Assembly (NCBI GenBank): GCA_024102915.1
Contig: JAGFJG010000097.1
Span: forward strand, 41,358 to 105,357
Direction of reading: 5' to 3'
Source: Caldilineales bacterium
GTDB lineage: Bacteria > Chloroflexota > Anaerolineae > J102
DNA: 64,000 bases
The position numbers and the translations under genes are program-made. Below the pieces are notes generated by a model. The model ran no database searches, was not told the DNA's origin, and saw only the letters and a program-made list of their open reading frames with translations. Each line of letters begins with the position of its first letter. Position 1 is the stretch's first letter. Below, piece by piece: positions 18,000-29,469 of the stretch.

Positions 18000-19244
18000 T
18001 TAAACGTCGAAAACCCATTCGCCCCGGCGCATCACTGCCTCGGCCCGGCCATCCTGCGTGATCCCGTCCACATCCATCTCGCCCGAACCGATCATGAAAT
18101 CGACGTGAACGGCGCTGGTATTGCAGCCGAACTCGTTGAATTCCTCGTCCGTCATCGCCTCCCCGTCGATAAGACTGACGCGATAGGCGCTGCCCAGGGC
18201 GATGTGGCTGGCTGCATTCTCATCCAGCAGCGTGTTGAAAAACAATCGGCCCTGGCTGGCGACACGGGAACTATGCGGAGCCAGAGCGACCTCGCCCAAG
18301 CGACCGGCCCCATCGTCGCTTTCCACCAATCCCTTCAGCACTTTTTCCGCTTTGCTCGCTTTCAGATCGACCACCCGGCCTTCGTGGAAGGTGAGGGTAA
18401 AGTCCTCGATCAGTGAGCCGCCGTAACTGAGCGGCAGGCTGGCGCGCGCCACGCCTTCGGCTTTATAACGGTGGGGTGCGGTGAACACTTCCTCGGTTGG
18501 CATGTTGGGCACGAACTCGATGCCATTCTGAGAATCCTTGGCCCCGCCCAGCCAGATGTGCCCGGCCGGTAACCCCAGCGTCAGGTCTGTTCCCGATCCC
18601 TGAAAACGGAGAGCGTTGTATGCTTTGGCATTGAGATACTCGGATCGTTTGGCCAGGTTTAGCTTGTGCGCTTGCCATGCCGCGACCGGGTCAGTTTCGG
18701 TCACGCGGCAAACATCGAACAGATTTTCCCACAGGCTGGAAACGGCTTCTTCGACGGGCAGTTCGGGGTAAACCTTGGCCGCCCAGGCCGGCGTGGCAGC
18801 GCCGATCACCAGCCAGTTGATCGCATCCGCCCCTACAAAATCCAGTGTGGGGCGCAATTTCTGCCACGCGATTTTCTGGGTCAGGGCTGCGAGCTCGCCA
18901 TCCTGATCCTTCAGCAGGTCGGGGTCGTCGCCGCGCACCGAGATCAGCGCACCGCCACTCTTTACGTGATCATACATACCCTGCGCCTGCCAATCCGGGT
19001 ACTCTTCAAACGAGTCGCGTGGGGCATATTGAAATCGGGCGAGTTTGACGCCTTCATCCGTCCACATCACGTCGACGAGTCTCGCCCCAGCTTCGTAGGC
19101 TTTGGCGGCGATCAATCGCACCAATGGCGCTGTATCCAGGGTCGCCCGCCAGATAATCAACTTTTGGCCCGGCTGGATATTGGCCCCGATTGTGACTGCC
19201 AGTTCGGCATAGCGTTCTAGTTTCTGCTCAAAGTCGTTTGTCAT
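18000..19244 (-). CDS. M29 family aminopeptidase (AmpS/PepS type)
   Basis: Metal-dependent aminopeptidase that releases N-terminal residues, 414 residues. Family blocks are present: FVPNMPTEEVFTAPH with a metal-binding glutamate, GRLGEVALAPHSS with a second, NENAA-type LLDENAASHIALG with the histidine ligand, and the closing NTSAVHVDFMIGS with His and Asp. The N-terminal half has the usual KLIIWR and GARLVDVMW strands. It has no signal peptide, so it is cytosolic. It appears independent of the SPFH module upstream. Confidence 0.9.
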   Translation of the reverse strand: MTNDFEQKLERYAELAVTIGANIQPGQKLIIWRATLDTAPLVRLIAAKAYEAGARLVDVMWTDEGVKLARFQYAPRDSFEEYPDWQAQGMYDHVKSGGALISVRGDDPDLLKDQDGELAALTQKIAWQKLRPTLDFVGADAINWLVIGAATPAWAAKVYPELPVEEAVSSLWENLFDVCRVTETDPVAAWQAHKLNLAKRSEYLNAKAYNALRFQGSGTDLTLGLPAGHIWLGGAKDSQNGIEFVPNMPTEEVFTAPHRYKAEGVARASLPLSYGGSLIEDFTLTFHEGRVVDLKASKAEKVLKGLVESDDGAGRLGEVALAPHSSRVASQGRLFFNTLLDENAASHIALGSAYRVSLIDGEAMTDEEFNEFGCNTSAVHVDFMIGSGEMDVDGITQDGRAEAVMRRGEWVFDV

Positions 19245-19355
19245 TTTGATTCTGTTGTTTAGCGTTTGCGCGGCGGATTTGTCGGCAATGGAAACCGGTT
19301 GGCCGAAGCATTCCGTCCAGCCAACCGGCTATTTGTGTGATATTTGGCTGGATTG

Positions 19356-20402
19356 TCAGTCCATTTCTTCCAGGCGGCGTTGCCACTTGGCGGTGAGGGT
19401 GTTGTAAGTCGATTCGGAAATATCGCCGCTGGCAAGGCGCATGTCAAGGTTATCGAGAAGCGCCTGCACTTCGGCTTTGGTGGTGGGGTTTGCCGGGGCT
19501 GCTGCTGCCGCCGGTTGTTGCTGCGGCTGCATAGCGCCCTGCATGGCTTGAGCGATAAGCCCGCCCATGCCGACGCCCAGCCCCATACCCGCACCGAGTC
19601 CGACGCCCGTACCCATCGCGTCTCCGGCCGCGCCGCCCTGGCCGCTTGATAGTGCGGCATCGCCCAGCGCCCGCGCCGCCTTGAAGCGCAGATAGGCGTT
19701 CATGTCGCCGATGGCGCCCATGGCCGCGCGTTCGTCGATCGCCTTAAGGGTCTCCTCGGTGGCGCTGATCGATTGCACGAACATCTGCTTGATGATTACG
19801 CCCGATTGTTCAAAGGATTCGGAGACCTTGGCTTTGAGGGCTACGCCCAGTTCGTCCACCAGCGCGGGCAGGTCGAATAGGCCAGCCTTGGTTTCACCCA
19901 GCAGGTCGGTGAATCCGGCCACAATCTGGCTGCGCAGCCAGTCGGTGATCTCGCGGGTGCTATAGAAGCCGCGCTGGCCCACGATCTGGGCGACGAAGCG
20001 CTGCGCATCCTGCACATGGATGGAATAGGCGCCATTGGCGCGCAATCTCACCATGCCCAGGTCTTTGTCGCGCAGGGCGACCGGCTCGGCGGTTCCCCAC
20101 TTCTGGTCGAGTAGGTCAACCATGTTGACGAAGTAGACTGACGCCTTGAAGGGCGATTCGCCATCGAAAGCCAGGCCCAGCAGATTGATCAGCAGCGGGA
20201 TGTTGGCGGTTGTGAGCGTGTGGCGACCGGGGCCGAAGGTGTCGAGCGCTTTGCCGTCGCGGAAAAAGACGGCGTTCTGGCTTTCGCCGACGATCAATTG
20301 CGAGCCAAGGCGGATGTCGCCCCAGCCCTGGGCCGGAACTCGCAAGACGAGTTGTTCGGGCGGTTGATCGGGGGCCTGGATGATGTCAAAAATCCGAGCC
20401 AT
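19356..20402 (-). CDS. SPFH domain protein (YdjI-like)
   Basis: 348 residues. The N-terminal SPFH/band-7-like region (about 20-215) includes QNAVFFRDGKALDTFGPGRHTL. A Gly/Ala/Met/Gln-rich stretch follows at about 255-300. A C-terminal short-helix (SHOCT-like) segment near 310-345 contains the pattern LDMRLASGDISESTYNTL. This layout matches Bacillus YdjI, which acts with PspA at stressed membranes. AGGAGG lies just upstream of the ATG. It follows the coiled-coil and zinc-ribbon genes on the same strand. Confidence 0.8.
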   Translation of the reverse strand: MARIFDIIQAPDQPPEQLVLRVPAQGWGDIRLGSQLIVGESQNAVFFRDGKALDTFGPGRHTLTTANIPLLINLLGLAFDGESPFKASVYFVNMVDLLDQKWGTAEPVALRDKDLGMVRLRANGAYSIHVQDAQRFVAQIVGQRGFYSTREITDWLRSQIVAGFTDLLGETKAGLFDLPALVDELGVALKAKVSESFEQSGVIIKQMFVQSISATEETLKAIDERAAMGAIGDMNAYLRFKAARALGDAALSSGQGGAAGDAMGTGVGLGAGMGLGVGMGGLIAQAMQGAMQPQQQPAAAAAPANPTTKAEVQALLDNLDMRLASGDISESTYNTLTAKWQRRLEEMD

Positions 20403-20461
20403 GTGGGTGTCCTCCTAGGTGGGAATGGCGGAATGAAGTGTCAAGTGTCAGGTGTCACGTA

Positions 20462-21022
20462 TCAGGCGGTTGGCTCTGCGTCGGGGGTTGGGGCGTCGCT
20501 GTCGCCGCCGAGGTAACTGATCATCTGCGCTCGCTGGTCGAATAGCTGGTGTGTTTGCGCCAGGGTATCCATGAGTGCATCCAGTTCATCGCGGAAGGCG
20601 TCGGCGGCGTTCACAGCCTCGGCCAACACATCGACTTCTGATTCGATGGTGGTGACATGCGTGGCCAGTTGCTGGTCGAAGTTCAGTAATTGGTCAAGCT
20701 GGGGTTCGCGTACTTCATCGATATCCCAGAATGGCGCATAACCATAACTGGCAGTCCTGATGCGGTCGATCAGCAATTGCAGTCTGCCCACAGCGCGTTC
20801 CATGCTGGGCAGGTCGCGCAGGTTGCCGGCGGAAACCATGTCGCGTTGCAAACCGGTCAGTTTACGTCGCGAGTTTTCGAGATACCTGGCGATCTGTTCG
20901 CGCAGGCGCTTGTCGGCGTCTCGGCGCATCTCTTTACTGCGGTATTCGCTGATCACAGGCAGGCTGCTGATGGTAGCCTCCACTTTTGTCATGCCTTCCG
21001 CAGCACGATCATACAAATCCAT
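20462..21022 (-). CDS. Coiled-coil protein of the SPFH module
   Basis: 186 residues, almost entirely helical with heptad-like patterns at about 1-75 and 105-165. It has no cysteines, no membrane segment and no known catalytic motif. GGAGG lies upstream of the ATG. It sits between the zinc-ribbon membrane protein and the SPFH gene, so a structural or scaffolding role in the same complex is inferred. I do not recognise a named family. Confidence 0.55.
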   Translation of the reverse strand: MDLYDRAAEGMTKVEATISSLPVISEYRSKEMRRDADKRLREQIARYLENSRRKLTGLQRDMVSAGNLRDLPSMERAVGRLQLLIDRIRTASYGYAPFWDIDEVREPQLDQLLNFDQQLATHVTTIESEVDVLAEAVNAADAFRDELDALMDTLAQTHQLFDQRAQMISYLGGDSDAPTPDAEPTA

Positions 21023-21062
21023 GTAAACCTCCGAAGGTGAGTGGGAAGTCAGATTCTAGTCG

Positions 21063-21593
21063 TCAATCCAAATGCAGGAACACTTCGGAACCGCACCAGG
21101 GACATTCGATGACGCCCTTGCCGGCGAGTTCCAATTCGCCGCCGCAATTGGGGCATTTGTGGTCGGCCTTGAGTTGGGAAGCCTCTTTCGAATAGAGGAT
21201 GCCGTCGTTCCAATTGATGGCGCCAGTAAAGAGTTGTTTGCCGACCAGGTCGCGCACGAGGTCTTCGGCTTCGTCGCGGGTTACGTCCAGTTCCAGGGCG
21301 ACTTCGTTCAGGCTGACCTTGCCCTGTGTCAGCACCATGTTGAGGATTTTCTGCTCCTGGCGGGCTTTGTCCATCTTAGCCTCTTCGCCTCGCCCGCGCA
21401 CCAGCAAATAGGCGCCGACGGCGGCGATGGGGATCACAACGAATACGATCACCAAAACCAGGCCCAGAAGTTGGCCGCCCGCCGTGGCAGCCGATTCGGT
21501 CAATAGCTGTGTGCCAAGCAGCGAGATTGCCGCAATGCAGATCAGCGCCGCCACCACGAGCAAGATGATTCCTGAAATTCGTCCGGTATTCAT
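21063..21593 (-). CDS. Two-helix membrane protein with winged-helix-like region and zinc ribbon
   Basis: 176 residues. Two membrane helices lie at about 8-30 and 42-66. A DNA-binding-like segment follows (KVSLNEVALELDVTRDEAEDLVRDLV, about 90-115). A C-terminal zinc ribbon has CPNCGG and CPWCGSEVF. The order membrane helices, helical domain, ribbon recalls YdjG-type partners of SPFH proteins. It is 40 bases upstream of the coiled-coil gene on the same strand. Function is unproven; a membrane-tethered adaptor is the simplest reading. Confidence 0.6.
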   Translation of the reverse strand: MNTGRISGIILLVVAALICIAAISLLGTQLLTESAATAGGQLLGLVLVIVFVVIPIAAVGAYLLVRGRGEEAKMDKARQEQKILNMVLTQGKVSLNEVALELDVTRDEAEDLVRDLVGKQLFTGAINWNDGILYSKEASQLKADHKCPNCGGELELAGKGVIECPWCGSEVFLHLD

Positions 21594-21726
21594 ATGCAGA
21601 TTGGGTTGAGAGGAGTTGATGGGTATTGGATATTAGGTATCGGGTATGCTACGAGGTCACTGAAGATCGATGATTAAAGATTGACTCGGATACGGCTGGT
21701 GCAGGTCGGGATTAATCGATTAATCA

Positions 21727-23700
21727 TCATCCGAAACCGCCGCCACCGCCGCCGCCACCGCCGCCGCCAAAACTGCCGCCACCGCTCCATCCACCGCCCG
21801 ACCAGCCGCCCCCACCCGAACTGCCGCGGCTGCTCGACCAACCGCCACCGCTGGGTTCGGGTTTGCTGGAGAGGGTGCGAGAGGCGGAGGAGAGCATGGA
21901 GGTCAGTCCGGCGCTCATTCCGGCCAGACCGGCGCTCATGCTGGTGCTGGCCTCGCTGAGACTGGGTTTGGGCATGGATGTTTCGGACGGGCGAGGCGCG
22001 GGCGAGGCATTTACGCCACCGCCACCGCCACCGCTGCTGCCGGCAATCGGCCCGCTGGGATAGCCATGATAGATCGGTCGGGGATAAGGCAGGTACCAGG
22101 GCGGGACGGGTGTGGCCGGGGTCTGTTCCCAACGCTTGAGATAGTTCTTTTCCAGGCCGAAAGCGATGGCGTATGGCAGGTAGCGCTCGAACAACTCGGT
22201 CGCCCGGTCCAATTGCGTGTATTTGTCGATGTCCTCAAGATAGGTGCGAAATGCTTTCCATCGCGCCGCCGTTTCCGCTCCTTCGGCGGTCTTGCGCGGC
22301 ATGAAGCGCGCCAGGATGATCAGCCCGAACGAAAACGCGCCCAGGCCGATGGGAAGACATATAGCCAACTCGCTATAACTAGAGAGGATGGAGACGACAG
22401 CGCAGGCGAAGACGACTGTCAGAATCACCATGACGACGCCCAATGCCCCCCAGCGGCTGCGTGTTCGTTCCGGGTTGGCGACGAACAATCCCGCATCGGT
22501 CACTTCGGCATAGATCGCAGTCTTAATCTTGGGCAGGTGTTTATAGAATTTCGCCTTCAAGTCCGACAGATCCCGCTCCGACCCTTTGCCAAAAACGGCG
22601 GTGAGCAGCAATTGCTCATAGTTGCGCAGAGATTCGTCAGGGTCTTTCACCAGTTCGTAGCGGAAATCGGACGAGCCTCGGCCAAAGATGTCTGTGCTCT
22701 TCGGCTTGAGTTCTTCCATGGTGATGTACCCGCGCCGGGCCAGATCGACCAGCGTTGCCAGAATGTCCTCCATGTCGGCCTGCTCATCCAACAGGGTTCC
22801 GGCCATGCCCGGCGGCATGTTGGACGGCGGCTCCGGCAGATACTCGGCAGCGAAGTCGGTGGCGGTATCGCGGCCGCGCGTGTACCACAGGAGGTAGAGA
22901 CCCAACGGCGCCAACACGAGGAACATCAAGGCAAAGCCGCCAACAACGAGATTGACGACAGGCCGCCAGCGAGTATCATATTCGGCCTGCGCCTCAAGTT
23001 CCGCCGCCCGTGCGTCCTCAGCCTGCTGCCAAAACGCCGGCGCTCCCTGCACCACCCCCGGCGTGAACTGCGCCCTCACTTCGAACACCTGGCCTGCAGG
23101 AATTCGATCCAGAGCCGTCAGTTGCGCGGTCTGCGGATCGACCAACACGAGATCGGCCTGGGTGAAATAACTGTCGAAATTCTGGATCTCGGCTGGGGCG
23201 GGCACATGAATCGTAACTTTGCTGTTGTTGACCGGGAATGAACGGTCGCCGTACACCGCCTGCCACCATACCTGATCCCCTTCGTCATAATAGCGCAACC
23301 CGCCCAACACCGTGTAGCCGACCGTAAAACTGCGCATGTCATCTTCGACCGGATCGAAGTACCAGCGCACGATCGTGTCACTTCCTTCCTGGCTCACCGA
23401 GTAAGTGCGGGGTGCGCCGCTATTGCTCTTGGTATAGGGGCCGTCTGCATCCGCCACCTCAATGGATGTGATGTCCGTCAGCAGATGGCCATCGATGCGG
23501 CGAAACCCGTTCGTGAACGTGCCGCTTGTAAATACGATATCCTGAATTTCCTGCACATCGAAGGCGCCGTTTTCATTGACAATGATGTCAACGTCGAAAC
23601 GATCCCAATAAAGCGTCTTGCTTTGGGCGGCTACCGGCGCTACAAGGGCGACCAGTAAGAGGATAGCCACGGGAAGCAAGCGCAACGTCTTTGTCAGCAT
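21727..23700 (-). CDS. DUF2207 domain membrane protein
   Basis: 657 residues from the ATG at 23700, chosen for the AGAGGAA ribosome binding site and the signal peptide that starts there (cleavage near VAPVAAQ). The extracellular DUF2207 domain, about 30-230, contains YWDRFDVDIIVNENG. A membrane helix lies near 255-280, a cytoplasmic region follows, a two-helix hairpin is at about 405-455, and the tail is very rich in Gly and Ser and ends in a run of glycines. This order and tail are typical of DUF2207 proteins, often found with LemA; no LemA is here. Function in the family is unknown. It leads the gene run into the SPFH module. Confidence 0.8.
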   Translation of the reverse strand: MLTKTLRLLPVAILLLVALVAPVAAQSKTLYWDRFDVDIIVNENGAFDVQEIQDIVFTSGTFTNGFRRIDGHLLTDITSIEVADADGPYTKSNSGAPRTYSVSQEGSDTIVRWYFDPVEDDMRSFTVGYTVLGGLRYYDEGDQVWWQAVYGDRSFPVNNSKVTIHVPAPAEIQNFDSYFTQADLVLVDPQTAQLTALDRIPAGQVFEVRAQFTPGVVQGAPAFWQQAEDARAAELEAQAEYDTRWRPVVNLVVGGFALMFLVLAPLGLYLLWYTRGRDTATDFAAEYLPEPPSNMPPGMAGTLLDEQADMEDILATLVDLARRGYITMEELKPKSTDIFGRGSSDFRYELVKDPDESLRNYEQLLLTAVFGKGSERDLSDLKAKFYKHLPKIKTAIYAEVTDAGLFVANPERTRSRWGALGVVMVILTVVFACAVVSILSSYSELAICLPIGLGAFSFGLIILARFMPRKTAEGAETAARWKAFRTYLEDIDKYTQLDRATELFERYLPYAIAFGLEKNYLKRWEQTPATPVPPWYLPYPRPIYHGYPSGPIAGSSGGGGGGVNASPAPRPSETSMPKPSLSEASTSMSAGLAGMSAGLTSMLSSASRTLSSKPEPSGGGWSSSRGSSGGGGWSGGGWSGGGSFGGGGGGGGGGGFG

Positions 23701-23929
23701 TCTTTCCTCTGCTCGATCCAGCGATGTCAAAAGGGTTGTGACTCTGCGGGCTCTTACTCGCAACAGAACTGAACTAACCTGAGTTCGATGTCCTGGGCGT
23801 CGAGTTCTGAGTTACCCGCCGGAGAGATTATCGCGTGATTGACTGGATTGGCCTCTCGTTTCTCGAACGCAGAAACCGTCGACGGGTGTGCAACTTTGAA
23901 CCTGGGACTCTGAACTCCGAATTGAGATT

Positions 23930-23938
23930 ATTCTAGCA
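23930..23938 (-). promoter_or_regulatory. Extended -10 upstream of the DUF2207 gene
   Basis: On the minus strand TGCTAGAAT (TAGAAT at 23930-23935). A weak -35 (TTACCG) sits 18 bases further. It would produce a leader of about 225 bases before the ATG at 23700. The rest of the 23701-24106 gap shows only short stutter repeats. Confidence 0.4.
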
Positions 23939-24106
23939 TAGTGCAGGGTGACGCGGTAATACTCGCTCTCCTGCCATCGGACTTTACGTGCCAGCGCGGG
24001 TTTTGGTTGCGCTACCATCCGAAGTATCGCGCAGTTCGCCCATTTTTCCCGACCTGACCCCGACATCCGGCTGACAACCGCATCACTCCGCCCTTCGAGC
24101 AATGGT

Positions 24107-24799
24107 TTACGGCGTCACATAGACGTGCGCAAACCCGGCCAACTGCACGTCGTCATCACCCAACCATGCCACCCGCAAATCCAGCCAGTTCCCGATTTCA
24201 GGCCGCACCGTGCCGAACCATTGCAGCGAGTCCGCCAGTTTGCGGTAAGGGAATTGCTCGGTCGGCCAGCCGGTGAATTGCGCCCCACGATCTGGGTCGA
24301 TGGATTCCAAAACCAGGGTCGAGCCGGGCACGGTATCGCCCACGGAAAGCTGATAGGTGACCGGCAACACGTATTCGACTATCCCGCTGGGACGTTGTTG
24401 TAGGCCGCTGGGTTCGGGATTTTGGATGATGATCGAGTTAGTCCCGGCCAGCCGCATCGCCCGATCATTGTAGAAAAGCACGCGCAACGCCAGTTCCAAG
24501 GTGGCGTCATCGGTCAGCGGCCCGATCCAGTCCACACTGTCCGCGACTTTCTTGAAGGCGGATTGGCCGTCGATGCGCACCTCGGCCCCATTGTCGCCCG
24601 CCAACCCCACGTACTCGATGCCGGTTCCCGCCAGTTTCTCGCCGGCGATGATGGTTTTTTGCGCCGGGGCCGTATAGACGAGCTCGGTCGGATCGGCCGG
24701 CCCGAATTCAGGCAGCAATGTCGAAATGCAACCTGAGAGGAGCAGGGTGGTGGCTGCGATTAGGAACAGGAGGGGAAGAATTCGTTTTGGCATTCTCAT
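24107..24799 (-). CDS. Lipoprotein with an internally duplicated domain
   Basis: 230 residues. The signal peptide has lipobox LLSGC with the lipidated Cys24. The mature part holds two related domains of about 75 residues, at roughly 50-125 and 150-228. Shared landmarks are K-K/R-V/L-ADSxxWxG and LxLRVxxxxDxxxxLAG followed by a final beta-strand. No enzymatic motif is seen. It is probably an extracytoplasmic binding or structural protein. The alternative start two codons downstream cannot be excluded. Confidence 0.6.
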   Translation of the reverse strand: MRMPKRILPLLFLIAATTLLLSGCISTLLPEFGPADPTELVYTAPAQKTIIAGEKLAGTGIEYVGLAGDNGAEVRIDGQSAFKKVADSVDWIGPLTDDATLELALRVLFYNDRAMRLAGTNSIIIQNPEPSGLQQRPSGIVEYVLPVTYQLSVGDTVPGSTLVLESIDPDRGAQFTGWPTEQFPYRKLADSLQWFGTVRPEIGNWLDLRVAWLGDDDVQLAGFAHVYVTP

Positions 24800-25000
24800 C
24801 GGCAGGGGAAGTGCGATCGTTGTTCGAGAGACGAAATCCTGCGCAGCGTGATTTTATCGTCGCACCGCAGCCTCCGGCAGGCGAAGCAATCTGCGCCCAA
24901 CCCGCCGGAGGATTGACTCCGGATTGCGGTACGACACTCAATAAGACGTAGAATCGGCGAATTCAGTTCCGCTGGCGCGGTGAAGTCACGGCCAATCATA

Positions 25001-25040
25001 ACAAACAAGCCCGGAGATGTCTGTAACAGCGCCGGGCTTG
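25001..25040 (-). terminator. Terminator of ppdK
   Basis: AAGCCCGG at 25007-25014 pairs with CCGGGCTT at 25032-25039. On the minus strand the stem is followed by TGTTTGTTA. Confidence 0.7.
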
Positions 25041-25048
25041 GGGAACGT

Positions 25049-25117
25049 TGAAGGCGGCAGGTTGAAGGTTGAATGGCGGAAAACCTCTTCAACCTTCAAC
25101 CTTGAACCTGTAACCTT
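25049..25117. repeat. Stutter repeat AGGTTGAAGGTTGAA with inverted arm
   Basis: AGGTTGAAGGTTGAA is followed by TTCAACCTTCAACCT, its exact reverse complement, and further variants. It forms a long hairpin between the ppdK stop and its terminator. Confidence 0.7.
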
Positions 25118-25119
25118 CT

Positions 25120-27864
<2,745 letters not shown>

Positions 27865-28155
27865 TCTGGTTTTTCCTCCAATGGTGTTGTTTTGGGGTTT
27901 TGGTTTTTCTGATTGATAACTGAGGTGACTAAAGAATGATGATCAAAGATTATCGATAAATAATTAATCTTCAATCGTTCGATTTCTTTTTCGACATTTT
28001 GATGGGTGATGATGTTTTCGATTGCGCCGTAAACAAAATGAAGACCCCATTGCCTGGGGTCCACAACGTTGTGGCGTCGCTGATATTATGCCCATCTATT
28101 CACATTCCCGCCATGATCTAGGTCATACGCGCGGCCCCACATCGCTCGGACGTTC
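27865..28155. other. AT-rich intergenic region upstream of ppdK
   Basis: 290 bases with low-GC stutter sequence (variants of GATTATCGATAAATAATTAATC) and no gene. It probably contains the ppdK promoter, but I could not choose a single -35/-10 pair. Confidence 0.4.
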
Positions 28156-28755
28156 CTACTCTTCCAAGACGATGTCCATGCTGTACAACAACGCCATCGC
28201 CTCCGGCAGTGAGAAGCGCGCCTGTTTGAGATTGTTGTTGCCGGGATCGATGCGATAGTTGCGCGCCTTGCTCAGATCGGCACGCGCCAGATTGGTACTG
28301 CCAAACAGACTGCCGCTAAGATCGGTTCCGTCGAAGTCGACCTGAGAGCAATCGGCGTCGCGGAAGTCGACTTCGTGAGCGACGCAATCTTGGAACTGGA
28401 TGCCCTTGAGGGTGAGGCCGATGAAGGTGCTGTGGTTGAGGGCGCAGCCGAAAAACCCGGTCAGTGCGCCGAGCGCTGATCTCGACCAGTTGGCCTGCGT
28501 CCAGTCGATGCCGATCAGCCAGGATTGGGCGAAGCGGGTGGAGGGAAACGAACAGCCGGGGATTTGGCACAGGCTGAGGTCGCAGTCCTGGAATGTGCAG
28601 TTCATGAAACGGCAGTCGCGCAGAATCGCTTCCGCAAAATTGCAGCGGATGAATGTGCAGTCGTTGAATCGCCCGGTCAGCGTTTCTTGCGGCTGCAGGC
28701 GAATCCCTTCGAAAACCTGATCGAAGCGCTCTGAGCCATTGGCGAAGTTTGCCAT
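28156..28755 (-). CDS. Pentapeptide repeat protein (Qnr/MfpA-like)
   Basis: 199 residues. About thirty A(D/N)LxX-type pentapeptides fill 25-175, for example FNDCTFIRCNF and CSQVDFDGTDLSGSLF. A non-repeat interruption lies near 85-100. The C-terminal helix (FSLPEAMALLYSMDIVLEE) resembles the dimerisation end of Qnr proteins. Qnr and MfpA mimic B-form DNA and protect DNA gyrase from inhibitors. A similar role is possible but unproven, and gyrB lies elsewhere in the window. It is 13 bases upstream of nothing coding on its strand except ppdK much further on; the methyltransferase gene precedes it by 13 bases. Confidence 0.75.
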   Translation of the reverse strand: MANFANGSERFDQVFEGIRLQPQETLTGRFNDCTFIRCNFAEAILRDCRFMNCTFQDCDLSLCQIPGCSFPSTRFAQSWLIGIDWTQANWSRSALGALTGFFGCALNHSTFIGLTLKGIQFQDCVAHEVDFRDADCSQVDFDGTDLSGSLFGSTNLARADLSKARNYRIDPGNNNLKQARFSLPEAMALLYSMDIVLEE

Positions 28756-28768
28756 CGTTCGGCGTCGT

Positions 28769-29416
28769 CTAATCCTGGGGCGTCACTCTCATAATGTCAT
28801 GTTCCGCGGCGATTAACCGGGCTGGCTGATAAGAATTGATCAGCGCCCGGACTTCATCCAATTGCGGGTAGTTGGGGTCCTGCCCAAACTCGCGCATGTC
28901 GTCGATCAGGATCACATGCCCGGCAATCGCTGCGCCGAGAATATGATGCAGTTCGTCCAACAGCGGCGTGCCGTTGTCCCGCTGGGCGGTGAGCCCGCCG
29001 CAATGATGCCCGTCGAGCCAGAAGAGCGCGGGCCTGTCGAGTCTTAGCATGATCTTGGCGAGTTCCTTCCCGCTATCTCCGTGAATGATCTCGATGTGAG
29101 GTTGTCCCTCGAATCGCTTGCTGGCCCGCGCGTAAAGGGGAGCGCTCAACTCGATCGAATAGATCCTGTCGAAATGCCGCTTCATCGCCTCGACCATATC
29201 ACCGGCGTAGGTTCCCGTTTCCACCAGCGTCCGCAATCCGAAAGCGTTCGCGTACAGCTTGATGATCTGCTGTTTGTAGAGATGCGGGGGAGGGACAGGT
29301 CGCCCTTGCGCTTCCCAGGCGTGAAATTCTTCAGCTCGTTTTCGGCTCATCACCCGGTTGCGCACCGGATAGCGAAATGGGGATTGTCTGATGAGTTGGA
29401 ACAGGAGCGTTTTCAC
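28769..29416 (-). CDS. Class I SAM-dependent methyltransferase-like protein
   Basis: 215 residues from a GTG start. The SAM-binding strand is LVETGTYAGDMVEAM near 62-76. An acidic residue ends strand 2 (IYSIELS), and further Rossmann landmarks are IHGDSG and ALFWLDGHHCGG. The DGHH pattern with VILIDDM recalls methyltransferases of the class that act on cell-surface glycans or macrolides. The substrate is unknown. It is close to the pentapeptide gene downstream and the lipid kinase upstream on the same strand. Confidence 0.65.
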   Translation of the reverse strand: MKTLLFQLIRQSPFRYPVRNRVMSRKRAEEFHAWEAQGRPVPPPHLYKQQIIKLYANAFGLRTLVETGTYAGDMVEAMKRHFDRIYSIELSAPLYARASKRFEGQPHIEIIHGDSGKELAKIMLRLDRPALFWLDGHHCGGLTAQRDNGTPLLDELHHILGAAIAGHVILIDDMREFGQDPNYPQLDEVRALINSYQPARLIAAEHDIMRVTPQD

Positions 29417-29469
29417 CTGGCATTTTCACCACATGCGCCCGCCAAAGTCGATAGCGTGGGCCTAACGGC

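Noticed and set aside
22066..23241. 391-residue plus-strand frame
   Set aside because: Antisense to the DUF2207 gene, which has a signal peptide, membrane helices and a ribosome binding site.
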